Shown piece after piece: positions 56,614 to 64,000 of a stretch of 64,000 nucleotides of DNA. The translations under genes and the position numbers were made by a program. The stretch's first letter is position 1, and the number at the start of each line of letters is the position of its first letter. The notes beneath the pieces were generated by a model. The model worked only from the letters and a program-made list of their open reading frames with translations. It ran no database searches and was not told where the DNA came from. Source of the DNA: Planococcus halocryophilus (GTDB lineage: Bacteria; Bacillota; Bacilli; Bacillales_A; Planococcaceae); assembly GCF_022489025.1 (NCBI RefSeq), contig NZ_JAKVTG010000001.1, positions 124,001 to 188,000 on the forward strand, given 5' to 3'.

Positions 56614-57411
56614 ATGGAAGCAGTATTATTGGAATATGCTTGGGTCTTACTCGTTTTAGTAGGACTTGAAGGGTTACTGGCTGCAGATAATGCAGTAGTA
56701 ATGGCGGTAATGGTTAAACATTTACCAAAAGCACAACAGAAAAAAGCGTTATTTTATGGATTAGTAGGAGCCTTTGTTTTCCGTTTTGCAGCGTTGTTTA
56801 TGATCACGCTACTCGTTAACATTTGGCAAATTCAAGCGCTTGGTGCGGCATATCTCTTGTTTATATCGATTAAGAGTATATATGATCAGCGCAAAGGTGA
56901 TACAGATGAAGTTCTAGAAGGTATGGATGAAAAACCAAAGAAAAAAGGTTCTGGCTTCTGGATGACCGTATTGAAAGTTGAATTAGCAGATATTGCTTTT
57001 GCAATCGACTCAATGCTTGCAGCTGTAGCTTTAGCTGTTACATTGCCGCATTTAAATGTGTTTGGTATGAATGATATTGGTGGGATTAACTCAGGGCAGT
57101 TTATGGTCATGCTTGCTGGTGGTTTGATCGGTGTTATTATTATGCGATTTGCAGCACATAAATTTGTGCAATTGCTTGAAAAATATCCGCAACTTGAAAC
57201 AGCAGCATTTGTTATCGTTGGATGGGTCGGAGTGAAGTTATTGGTTATGACTTTATCTCACGAAAATGTTGGCATCTTACCTCATGACTTCCCGCACTCG
57301 ACACCGTGGACATTGGTCTTCTGGTCTGTATTGCTTGGAATTATCGTTGTAGGTGGAGTTCTTGGAGTTAAGCAAAATAAAGAACAAGCTAAAGAACACG
57401 AAGCTAAATAA
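56614..57411 (+). CDS. TerC-family metal efflux protein (YkoY-like)
   Basis: 265 residues, about seven membrane helices. The family signature LLAADNAVVMAVMVKHLP is near the N-terminus, and a mirrored VELADIAFAIDSMLA motif with conserved acidic residues follows the cytoplasmic loop. Such proteins export Mn2+, partly to metallate exoenzymes. The riboswitch in front strongly supports manganese as the ion. Ribosome site AGGAGGAG. Confidence 0.92.
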   Translation: MEAVLLEYAWVLLVLVGLEGLLAADNAVVMAVMVKHLPKAQQKKALFYGLVGAFVFRFAALFMITLLVNIWQIQALGAAYLLFISIKSIYDQRKGDTDEVLEGMDEKPKKKGSGFWMTVLKVELADIAFAIDSMLAAVALAVTLPHLNVFGMNDIGGINSGQFMVMLAGGLIGVIIMRFAAHKFVQLLEKYPQLETAAFVIVGWVGVKLLVMTLSHENVGILPHDFPHSTPWTLVFWSVLLGIIVVGGVLGVKQNKEQAKEHEAK

Positions 57412-57440
57412 ATAATTGTTTGAAAAGTACTAATGAACTA

Positions 57441-57476
57441 AAGGTGCATTGAATCTAATTCAATGCACCTTTTTTC
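57441..57476 (+). terminator. Terminator of terC
   Basis: GGTGCATTGAAT pairs perfectly with ATTCAATGCACC over CTA, then TTTTTT. Confidence 0.9.
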
Positions 57477-57623
57477 TATGAAAAAAAGGTAAATAAGGGG
57501 ATACGGACAAAAGAATCATATTTAAAGCGAATAATGGTAGGGAAAGCAAAACATCCCTCTTTTAAATCTGGTGATGCAAAGTTACAATCATATAGATAAT
57601 GACTTTGAGAAGGGGTGAATGGT

Positions 57624-58370
57624 GTGCTTTTAGCTTCATTAGGCTGGAAATTTGGGCGTATCGAGAAATCTGATGCTGAAACAATGGTATTACAGGTACA
57701 AGCCGGCGACGAGCAGGTATTACACGATTTACTTTCCCATTACTCACCTTTTATGAAAAAGACAGCATCGCAAGTATGCAAGCGGTTTATCGATGATCAT
57801 GACGATGAATATAGCGTTGCCTTATCTGCGTTCAATGAAGCAATCCATAAATTCGACCAACAAAACAATGCATCGTTTTTAACATTTGCACATATGGTGA
57901 TTCGAAGACGCGTTATCGATTTTATCCGTAAAGAAAGCAGGCGTGATGAATTTAGCCATGATTTTATGCCAGCATCAGAGACAGAAGAGCACAACGGCAT
58001 CGCAGACCATGCAGCGACTAGTGCTTATAGTAGCGAGCAAGAAAATCAAAAAAGAAGCGAAGAAATAACACGATACGAAGAAATTTTAAAGGAATTTGAT
58101 TTATCGTTTCAAATACTAGTGAAAGTTTCTCCAGCACATTCGGATGCGCGTATCACAGCGATTCAAATCGCTCAGTTAGTGGCGGAAACAGATGAGTATA
58201 AACAATATTTATTAGACAAGAAAAAATTGCCGATTAAAGAAATTGAAAAGCTTGTAAAGGTATCCCGTAAAACAATTGAGCGCAATCGAAAATATATAAT
58301 TGCTATGGCTTTATTGCAGATGAGTGATTTGTACTTCTTAAAAGACTATTTGAAAGGGCGGTTAAAATGA
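57624..58370 (+). CDS. sigI: RNA polymerase sigma factor SigI
   Basis: About 248 residues. Sigma-70-like factor with AGDEQVLHDLLSHYSPFMKK and FLTFAHMVIRRRVIDFIRKE (region 2) and a C-terminal DNA-recognition helix VSRKTIERNRKYI. In B. subtilis it responds to heat and cell-wall signals. GTG 57624 is taken because AGAAGGGG is 8 bp upstream; GTG 57615 lies on that site. Four-base overlap with rsgI, its membrane anti-sigma factor. Confidence 0.92.
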   Translation: MLLASLGWKFGRIEKSDAETMVLQVQAGDEQVLHDLLSHYSPFMKKTASQVCKRFIDDHDDEYSVALSAFNEAIHKFDQQNNASFLTFAHMVIRRRVIDFIRKESRRDEFSHDFMPASETEEHNGIADHAATSAYSSEQENQKRSEEITRYEEILKEFDLSFQILVKVSPAHSDARITAIQIAQLVAETDEYKQYLLDKKKLPIKEIEKLVKVSRKTIERNRKYIIAMALLQMSDLYFLKDYLKGRLK

Positions 58371-59596
58371 TGCGAAAACAATCCGGAATTTGCATTAAAT
58401 CAAAAAAAGATCGCTCAATATTTTTAAAGGCAGATGGGCAATTTGTAAAAGGAACACCTGTGGGCAATCCTTTAAAAGGAGAAGAAGCTCTTTTTTATCC
58501 GCTTGAAAAAAAGCCGACTATTCGTATATTACCAACAATGGCTCCAATAACAGCTGCTATTGCCACAATTGTCTTGTTTATGTCGGCATTCTTTTTCCCT
58601 ACTGAAGAAGCCTATGGTTATGTTCAAGTACAAGTCAATCCAGGGATTGAAATCGGAATAGACGAGGAATACAAAGTAGTGTCCGTTCGCGAATTGAATA
58701 GTGATGGTCATGAATTGATTCATCAGCTGGGAGACTGGAAGAACGATTCTTTACTTACAGTTTTAAATCGAGTGCTTGAGTTAGCGGTAACTGATCAAAC
58801 GAGGGGCGTTACTATCACTGCAGTCGAAGAAGATAATAGTCAAGCTGAACAATCTATTAAAAAAGTCGTGTTGGCACTTTCTCTAGAAGTCGAAAATGAC
58901 CAACTTGCGATTCAAATGAAAGAAGCCACAAAAGAACAATGGCGTCTTTCGAAGAAAGATCAAGTTCCAGTCGGACAAATGATTGAAAAAGTTGAAACGG
59001 TGAAAAATCAAGTAGAACCACAAGAACAATTATTAGAACAAGAAAAGTTGCCAGTGCCTACTCTGCAAGTTAAGGAAAAAAATATTTTAAAAGAACATAA
59101 CAGCGTGAAAGAAGAAAAAGAGACAAAACCAAAACCAAAAGAAACATCCAATCTTCCTGTAGAGAAAAATGAAGATAAATCACTAAAAGAAAAACAGCAA
59201 CAAAAAGAACCAAAGCAAAAAAGTAACAACAAAGAGTCATCAATCGACACTAAAAATACACCATCAGTGAAAACACAGAAAAAAACAGAACCAACAAAGG
59301 CAGAGCCTAAAGATAAGCTCAATAAGAAAGAAGAAAAAAAGATTGAGAAACAAGAAAAAGAGATAGAGAAAAAAGAAGGGAAAATAGAGGAAAAAGAAAA
59401 AAAGACAGAAAAAAAGACAGAAAAAAAGATAGATAAAAAGATAGATAAAAAGATAGAAAAAGACAGTAAAGATTTTAAAAAAGAAAAGCTAGAGAACGAT
59501 TCTGCTGTGAACAGTCCCTCAACTAACAAAGAGAAAGAGCACAATAAAAGTAAAAAGGATGAAAAAAATACTAACAATAAAAGTGAGGGAAAGTAG
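58367..59596 (+). CDS. rsgI: Anti-sigma factor RsgI with a Lys/Glu-rich outer tail
   Basis: 409 residues. The cytoplasmic RsgI N-domain (1-52) holds SigI. One membrane helix follows (about 57-77). Then comes the juxtamembrane domain beginning VQVQVNPGIEIGID, whose Asn91-Pro92 matches the site of self-cleavage described in this family. From about residue 200 to the end the protein is an extreme Lys/Glu/Asp/Thr tail with repeated KKTE and KKID units and no cysteine. In clostridia this region carries sensor modules; here it looks disordered. Confidence 0.9.
   Translation: MMRKQSGICIKSKKDRSIFLKADGQFVKGTPVGNPLKGEEALFYPLEKKPTIRILPTMAPITAAIATIVLFMSAFFFPTEEAYGYVQVQVNPGIEIGIDEEYKVVSVRELNSDGHELIHQLGDWKNDSLLTVLNRVLELAVTDQTRGVTITAVEEDNSQAEQSIKKVVLALSLEVENDQLAIQMKEATKEQWRLSKKDQVPVGQMIEKVETVKNQVEPQEQLLEQEKLPVPTLQVKEKNILKEHNSVKEEKETKPKPKETSNLPVEKNEDKSLKEKQQQKEPKQKSNNKESSIDTKNTPSVKTQKKTEPTKAEPKDKLNKKEEKKIEKQEKEIEKKEGKIEEKEKKTEKKTEKKIDKKIDKKIEKDSKDFKKEKLENDSAVNSPSTNKEKEHNKSKKDEKNTNNKSEGK
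59399..59458 (+). repeat. 12-bp tandem repeat within rsgI
   Basis: Five exact-length units: two of AAAAAGACAGAA, two of AAAAAGATAGAT and one AAAAAGATAGAA. In frame they encode KKTE, KKTE, KKID, KKID, KKIE. Copy-number change would preserve the reading frame. Confidence 0.92.
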
Positions 59597-59700
59597 GTGC
59601 TAATGACGTAAACAGAAATGTTTCGACAACACCGAAAGCTTATAACAAAGCGCTGGATTTACGTTGAGATTAATCAATAAAACGGCTCTAGTTAAGCAAG

Positions 59701-59755
59701 AAAAAGAGAAATCGAAAATCTATTTAACTTAGATTTTCGATTTCTCTTTCTTTTT
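59701..59755 (+). terminator. Long-stem terminator of sigI-rsgI
   Basis: AAAGAGAAATCGAAAATCTA pairs with its complement across TTTAACT (20-bp stem), then a T-rich tail. The 105 bp between the rsgI stop and this hairpin show nothing else. Confidence 0.9.
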
Positions 59756-59812
59756 GTCTATTCTTTTCATAGAATGAGGATAGAGTATAACGTTGAAGGG
59801 AATCCATGTCTT

Positions 59813-61162
59813 ATGAATAAATCATTTCAAAAAGTGCGAAATCTAACACCTGCACAGGCGATTGTTTCGTATTATTTTGTGGCAATTGCAGTTTCCTTCT
59901 TATTACTAAGGCTACCGAATGTCCATAAACCAGGGATGACCATTCCTTTAATCGACAGTTTGTTTACTGCAGTAAGTGCTGTAAGTGTAACGGGACTGAC
60001 GGTTATTAATGTTGTTGATACGTATACGGTCTTTGGTATCCTTGTACTAATGACTGTATTGCAGCTAGGCGGTATTGGAATAATGTCGATCGGTACATTT
60101 ATCTGGCTTCTCTTTGGTAAGCGTATCGGGTTGCGTGAACGTCAGTTAATCATGGTCGATCATAACCAGTCGAGCATGTCAGGTGTCGTTAAATTAATAC
60201 GAGAAATTGTGAAAATCATGTTGTTGATAGAAGCAGTTGGTGCACTTGTGCTGACAATTTACTTTACTCAGTATTTCCCAACGTTCCAAGAAGCATTGCT
60301 TCATGGTGTCTTCGGCTCAATAACAGCTACGACCAATGGAGGATTTGACATTACTGGTGAATCATTGGTGCCATATTTTAATGACTATTTTGTTCAAATT
60401 ATAAATATGATCCTTATCATTCTAGGTGCTATTGGATTTCCAGTTTTAATCGAAGTAAAAGAGTTTATCTCCAATAAGCAAAAATACTTTCGTTTTTCAT
60501 TGTTTACGAAAATCACAACGAGTATCTTTGCGATTTTACTAGCAGTTGGAGCTATCGGTATCTTTCTGTTAGAATCGGTAAAAGCGTTTAAAGGAATGAC
60601 GTGGCATGAATCACTATTTGCCTCGCTTTTTCATTCGGTTTCGTCGCGTTCAGGTGGTTTAGTGACCATCGATATTACGCAATTTAGTGATGCCACAAAT
60701 GCTTTTGTGAGTGCATTAATGTTTGTTGGTGCTTCTCCAAGTTCAGCAGGGGGAGGAATCCGAACAACAACTTTTGCGATTGCGATTTTATTTCTGATCA
60801 ATTTTGCGCGAGGGAAAAACACGATTCAAATATTTAATCGCGAAATTGAGTTAATTGACGTTTTTCGTTCGTTCGCTGTTATCTTTTTGGCGTTTTTCAT
60901 CGTCTTTACAGCTACCTTAGTGTTGCTTATCACTGAGCCTGCAGCTACGATTGTCGAAATTATATTTGAAATCACTTCTGCTTTTGGAACATGTGGCATG
61001 TCTTTAGGAATCACGAGTGACTTATCGGATATTGGGAAGTTCATCATAATGGCATTAATGTTTGTAGGACGTGTGGGATTAATCTCATTCCTCTTCACGA
61101 TTGGTGGTAAAACAGATCCAACTAAATTCCATTATCCAAAAGAGCGCGTAATCATTGGATAA
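59813..61162 (+). CDS. Potassium uptake channel subunit, KtrB/KtrD type
   Basis: About 449 residues. Four repeated M1-P-M2 units with selectivity-filter motifs AVSVTGLTVI, TTNGGFDITG, SSRSGGLVTI and FGTCGMSLGI. It forms a dimeric pore gated by a cytosolic KtrA/KtrC ring encoded elsewhere. The frame opens 13 codons earlier (59774), but nothing resembling a ribosome site precedes it. ATG 59813 follows GAAGGGA and gives NKSFQKVRNLTPAQ, the family-like start. Confidence 0.9.
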   Translation: MNKSFQKVRNLTPAQAIVSYYFVAIAVSFLLLRLPNVHKPGMTIPLIDSLFTAVSAVSVTGLTVINVVDTYTVFGILVLMTVLQLGGIGIMSIGTFIWLLFGKRIGLRERQLIMVDHNQSSMSGVVKLIREIVKIMLLIEAVGALVLTIYFTQYFPTFQEALLHGVFGSITATTNGGFDITGESLVPYFNDYFVQIINMILIILGAIGFPVLIEVKEFISNKQKYFRFSLFTKITTSIFAILLAVGAIGIFLLESVKAFKGMTWHESLFASLFHSVSSRSGGLVTIDITQFSDATNAFVSALMFVGASPSSAGGGIRTTTFAIAILFLINFARGKNTIQIFNREIELIDVFRSFAVIFLAFFIVFTATLVLLITEPAATIVEIIFEITSAFGTCGMSLGITSDLSDIGKFIIMALMFVGRVGLISFLFTIGGKTDPTKFHYPKERVIIG

Positions 61163-61240
61163 CTTTAAAAGCTGTTATTTTTGTGAAAAAAGAACTATAA
61201 TTAGTGTAATACAATTTAAGCAGTAGAAAGAGTGAGCCGA

Positions 61241-61684
61241 ATGGACGAAGATATTAAACAATCGTTAAAGTTATTTATCGTGCTATCACGCGCACATAAA
61301 GCGATCACTGAACAAACTAATCAATTTTTTCAAGCAAGCGGAGTAAATCCTACTGAATTTGCTGTCTTAGAGCTGTTGTACCATAAAGGGAAACAACCGC
61401 TTCAAAAAATTGGTGGAAAAATTCTTTTAGCAAGTGGATCTATTACGTATGTGATTGATAAGCTTGAAAAAAGAGGGTATATTACACGCGTAAACAGCCC
61501 AAGTGATCGTCGAATTACTTATGCTGAAATATCGGAGTCAGGCAAGGAGTTCATGGCGGAAATTTTTCCGGAGCATGAAAAAAAGTTACATGAATTGACA
61601 GAAGCTTTATCAAGTGAAGAAAAAGATCAAGCCATCGAATTAATGAAAAAGCTCGGCTTGTCGATTAAAGATTTATCATACTGA
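61241..61684 (+). CDS. MarR-family transcriptional regulator
   Basis: About 147 residues. Winged helix: TEFAVLELLYHKGKQ, ILLASGSITYVIDKLEKRG (recognition helix) and the wing VNSPSDRRITYAEIS. The dimerisation helices are at both ends. It resembles thiol- or lipid-sensing MarR proteins but has no cysteine, so cysteine-based sensing as in OhrR is unlikely. ATG 61241 has GAAAGAG eight bases upstream; GTG 61232 touches that site. No obvious target operator was seen beside it. Confidence 0.88.
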   Translation: MDEDIKQSLKLFIVLSRAHKAITEQTNQFFQASGVNPTEFAVLELLYHKGKQPLQKIGGKILLASGSITYVIDKLEKRGYITRVNSPSDRRITYAEISESGKEFMAEIFPEHEKKLHELTEALSSEEKDQAIELMKKLGLSIKDLSY

Positions 61685-61686
61685 TC

Positions 61687-61720
61687 AAAAAAACCTTCTG
61701 GGATTCCAGAAGGTTTTTTG
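61687..61720. terminator. Terminator of marR
   Basis: AAAACCTTCTGG pairs with CCAGAAGGTTTT over GATT, followed by T; converging genes on both sides. Confidence 0.87.
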
Positions 61721-61743
61721 CTTTTTGCCTGAATTTGCTGTGA

Positions 61744-62337
61744 CTACTGAATTGCTTTAATGGTTTTACCCATAGCCATAAAGTCATCAGTAGCATTAAC
61801 TGTGCTATCGTCAAAAATGGTTAAGCGTACGATCAGGTTTTCTAGTTCATAGACAATTCCTGTGACAGTGCCTTCAGAACTTGGCACATTAAATACTGTT
61901 GACTGCGTAGTAGCATCATGATCAAAATCAGTGACTTCAACAGGCTCTTGGTCAGGGTTTACAGCTGCCAAAGTTTGTTTCATCGTATCTGCTACAAAAT
62001 CATAGTCAGCTTCGTCAAGTGGGAATGTTTCAACCCGCATAAATACAGCTGTGTTATCTGCTACATATAGAACATCTTTATTTGGTTCTTCTGCAGTGAG
62101 TTCATACCCATCTTGAACATAAAGTTCATAATTTTGTCCATCACTTTGTGTCAGTGTCCCAGATGGTTCAGTTGGTTCTGTTGATTCACCTTCATCAGGC
62201 GTTGACTGCTCTTCTGTAGGCGTTTGTTCAGTAGATTCTACAGGCTCAGCGACTGTTTCTTCATCACGAGATAAACAAGCTGTGAGCAACAAGCTAACCA
62301 CCATAACGGATGACAATAAAAATAAGTTCTTCTTCAT
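61744..62337 (-). CDS. Lipoprotein of unknown function
   Basis: 197 residues. Signal peptide with lipobox LLTAC, a Glu/Thr/Pro/Ser-rich flexible linker (about 25-65), then a small globular domain starting GQNYELYVQDGYELTAEEP. Not assigned to a family with confidence. Ribosome site AGGAGG. It lies next to the CPBP protease gene on the same strand with a 60-bp gap. Confidence 0.8.
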   Translation of the reverse strand: MKKNLFLLSSVMVVSLLLTACLSRDEETVAEPVESTEQTPTEEQSTPDEGESTEPTEPSGTLTQSDGQNYELYVQDGYELTAEEPNKDVLYVADNTAVFMRVETFPLDEADYDFVADTMKQTLAAVNPDQEPVEVTDFDHDATTQSTVFNVPSSEGTVTGIVYELENLIVRLTIFDDSTVNATDDFMAMGKTIKAIQ

Positions 62338-62397
62338 AAAAAAATTCCTCCTTAGCTGGTTTGTCTATTAGACGTCCAAGTAGGAGGAATGTTTCAC

Positions 62398-63012
62398 TTA
62401 AATAGATAATGGCATAATCAGAAACAGTAAGACAATCATGACCAAGTGAGCAACGATAATGACCGGTAAGCTTTTTTTCCATTCATAAAGAAATCCTAGA
62501 ATTAAGCTGACAACAATACCAGCTAAAGCACCAAACCAAAATCCACCCAATGCTAGCGCTAATCCAAATAAAATTGAGCTAGCTAGAATCGCGATAGGGG
62601 TAGAGGCATATTGTTTTAGCTTTTGTTGTACTAAGCCTCTCCAAAAAATTTCTTCGCCTGGTACGATGATAAACATTAGCAACAAGTAATGCCAAATCGA
62701 GACAGGTGAGAATCTAGAAAGAAACCTTTCAATCGAGTTAGCGACGTTAAGTGGAGTCAAGAGCAATAATTGGTAACCAGCGATAAAGATACCGTATAAA
62801 AGTGCGCCGAAAATTATACCGTAAACCAATGATTTCCAAGTAGCGAGTTCATCGAAGATTTTAACGAATATGATAGCGAGAGACATAAGAATCAGCGTCG
62901 CAAATGTGTACATATACCAAAAGATCGCAGTATTTTCAAAGGCTAAATTATACAAAAAGAAAGCCAGTGGCAGCATCAAGATTAAAGGATGCCGTTTTAA
63001 AAAGTTAATCAT
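62398..63012 (-). CDS. CPBP-family intramembrane metalloprotease
   Basis: 204 residues, about seven membrane helices. The ABI/CAAX-protease motif is in IVPGEEIFWRGLVQ (EExxxR), followed by SSILFGLALALGGFW, where the usual FxxxH His is replaced (FGLAL). Because that His is missing, catalytic activity is uncertain. ATG start after TAGGAGG. Confidence 0.82.
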   Translation of the reverse strand: MINFLKRHPLILMLPLAFFLYNLAFENTAIFWYMYTFATLILMSLAIIFVKIFDELATWKSLVYGIIFGALLYGIFIAGYQLLLLTPLNVANSIERFLSRFSPVSIWHYLLLMFIIVPGEEIFWRGLVQQKLKQYASTPIAILASSILFGLALALGGFWFGALAGIVVSLILGFLYEWKKSLPVIIVAHLVMIVLLFLIMPLSI

Positions 63013-63105
63013 GTAATCCTCCTAAATTTAAAGCCATGGAGACTTTTTTGACAAAGATGTCTAAGTTGTTTTCTTGCTGTATACTATTTTCTAGAACAGG
63101 TTTTC

Positions 63106-63142
63106 ATAGACTGTTTAAAGCCGTTTCGTACACTGTTTAAAG
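63106..63142. repeat. Two-copy ACTGTTTAAAG repeat, 22 bp apart
   Basis: ACTGTTTAAAG occurs at 63110-63120 and again at 63132-63142, in the divergent gap between the CPBP gene and the 62-residue gene. It faintly resembles the ATACTGTCCAAAT repeat at 26.0 kb. No other clear element was seen between 63013 and 63213. Confidence 0.6.
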
Positions 63143-63213
63143 TCAATATTTATCATCCGTTTAGTATTATAACAGAATAGCTTAGCAAAACTAAGGCAAA
63201 AGGAGAATAATTC

Positions 63214-63402
63214 ATGACTGATTACAACCAGCAACTAGAAGATTTAAAAAATGGCATTGTCGAATCAATCACAATCGAAAAAGAAGACTTTTTAGAATTT
63301 CGGACAGTTTTGATTGGACGTGAGGATTTTAAGCATTTTCGTGGCACAGCCTATCATCATGGCACAACTGTTTACACATACACGATAGAGCCGTCAAAAT
63401 AA
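63214..63402 (+). CDS. Small protein of 62 residues, unknown
   Basis: Hydrophilic 62-residue protein with no membrane segment or cysteine; it ends GTTVYTYTIEPSK. AAAGGAG lies seven bases before the ATG. Twenty-eight bases separate it from the MoxR gene, so both are probably cotranscribed. Not recognised; a MoxR-linked role is only a guess. Confidence 0.7.
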   Translation: MTDYNQQLEDLKNGIVESITIEKEDFLEFRTVLIGREDFKHFRGTAYHHGTTVYTYTIEPSK

Positions 63403-63429
63403 GGTTAAAACAGGAAGCGGGGAGAATAT

Positions 63430-64000
63430 GTGGAGAATTTAACACAAGTGAAAGCGCAATTAAATCGATTGGTCGTAGGCAGGGAAAAAGAAATAGACTT
63501 TATGCTAATTGCTTTAATTCAAGGGGGGCACGTCTTGCTTGAAAGTGTACCGGGTTCAGGCAAGACGTGGATGGCCAAAGCATTTGCAGGATCATTTGCA
63601 GGTCAGTTTCAACGAATTCAGTTTACGCCAGATGTTTTGCCGTCAGACGTGACAGGCATTCGCTTTTTTAATCCAAAAACACAAGAGTTTGAACTACGAG
63701 CAGGTCCAGTGCAAACCAATTTATTATTAGCTGATGAAATCAATCGCGCAACTCCGAGGACGCAGTCAAGTCTGTTAGAATCGATGGAAGAAAAACAAGC
63801 GACAATCGATGGAGATACGCTTCAATTACCAAATCCATTTATCGTCATCGCAACTCAAAATCCTGTCGAATCGCAACAAGGAACTTTTCCACTTCCTGCA
63901 GCGCAACTAGATCGTTTTTTATTCCGATTAGAAATTGGTTATCCAACATATGAAGAAGAACTTTCGATTATCCGGAACTTTCGTGATAACGTATCTCATA
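63430..64000 (+). CDS. MoxR-family AAA+ ATPase, N-terminal part (cut by window edge)
   Basis: The first 190 codons are present. P-loop ESVPGSGKTW, Walker B LLLADEINRATPRTQ, sensor ATQNPVESQQGTFPLPAAQLDRF, all standard for MoxR/YeaC. These chaperone-like ATPases assemble or activate partner proteins with von Willebrand factor A domains, normally encoded just downstream. Start GTG 63430 follows GGGGAG; the ATG two bases earlier in another frame stops within five codons. The gene runs off the window. Confidence 0.9.
   Translation, partial: MENLTQVKAQLNRLVVGREKEIDFMLIALIQGGHVLLESVPGSGKTWMAKAFAGSFAGQFQRIQFTPDVLPSDVTGIRFFNPKTQEFELRAGPVQTNLLLADEINRATPRTQSSLLESMEEKQATIDGDTLQLPNPFIVIATQNPVESQQGTFPLPAAQLDRFLFRLEIGYPTYEEELSIIRNFRDNVSH

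Noticed and set aside
59008..59577. A 189-residue Ser/Phe-rich protein on the minus strand
   Set aside because: It is the antisense shadow of the Lys/Glu-rich rsgI tail; no ribosome site or promoter.

Overview
The window is a low-GC Gram-positive (Bacillota) chromosome segment. Gene order closely follows the Bacillus subtilis yitV-yitW / yjzD-fabH-fabF / app / trpS / opp / spx-mecA-coiA-pepF / yjbH-I-K-L-M-N-O / prpE / fabI / yjcF-G-H stretch. Interruptions, an N-domain-less clpB, TAXI-TRAP genes and a DDPR-type MurE suggest a Planococcaceae relative (Planococcus, Planomicrobium or Sporosarcina type) rather than Bacillus itself. That placement is an inference from synteny and protein similarity recalled from memory, not from a search.

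Layout. 0-6 kb: end of a YitV-like hydrolase, YitW, a CtsR-controlled ClpB disaggregase, YjzD, and the FapR-controlled fabH-fabF pair. 6-20 kb: two complete oligopeptide ABC transporters (App and Opp) separated by trpS with its tryptophan T-box. 20-31 kb: a secreted glycoside-hydrolase-like protein, then a redox and proteolysis block (spx, mecA, coiA, pepF, the small RNA roxS/rsaE, spxH, truncated globin, CYTH protein, small alarmone synthetase, NAD kinase, pseudouridine synthase, PrpE). 31-36 kb: MgtE, FabI (second FapR site), yjcF-G-H and a YutG-type phosphatase. 36-40 kb: a TAXI-TRAP transporter with a DUF1850 protein. 40-46 kb: an accessory-looking stretch with an SOS-boxed UvrX/YolD pair, tRNA-Val, a secreted nuclease, a 47-codon small gene, an oxidoreductase and an aldehyde dehydrogenase. 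46-56 kb: an orphan PAS kinase, M42 peptidase, MurE, RF3, an RND pump and an SDR enzyme. 56-64 kb: a manganese riboswitch with TerC, SigI-RsgI, a Ktr potassium channel subunit, a MarR regulator, a lipoprotein, a CPBP protease and the start of a MoxR ATPase.

Regulation readable from the DNA: a CtsR box (clpB), two FapR boxes (fabHF, fabI), a Trp T-box (trpS), ResD-like and Rex boxes on roxS, a LexA box (uvrX), and a yybP-ykoY riboswitch (terC). Together these tie fatty acid synthesis, protein quality control, thiol/NO stress and peptide uptake to known Gram-positive control circuits.

The least explained items are a 20-21 bp phased tandem repeat just downstream of roxS, a possible new ~135-nt RNA on the minus strand at 40.28-40.42 kb, a dyad lying on the -10 element upstream of spx, an SpxH that has lost the first cysteine of its CPEC motif, and a ClpB encoded without an N-domain.
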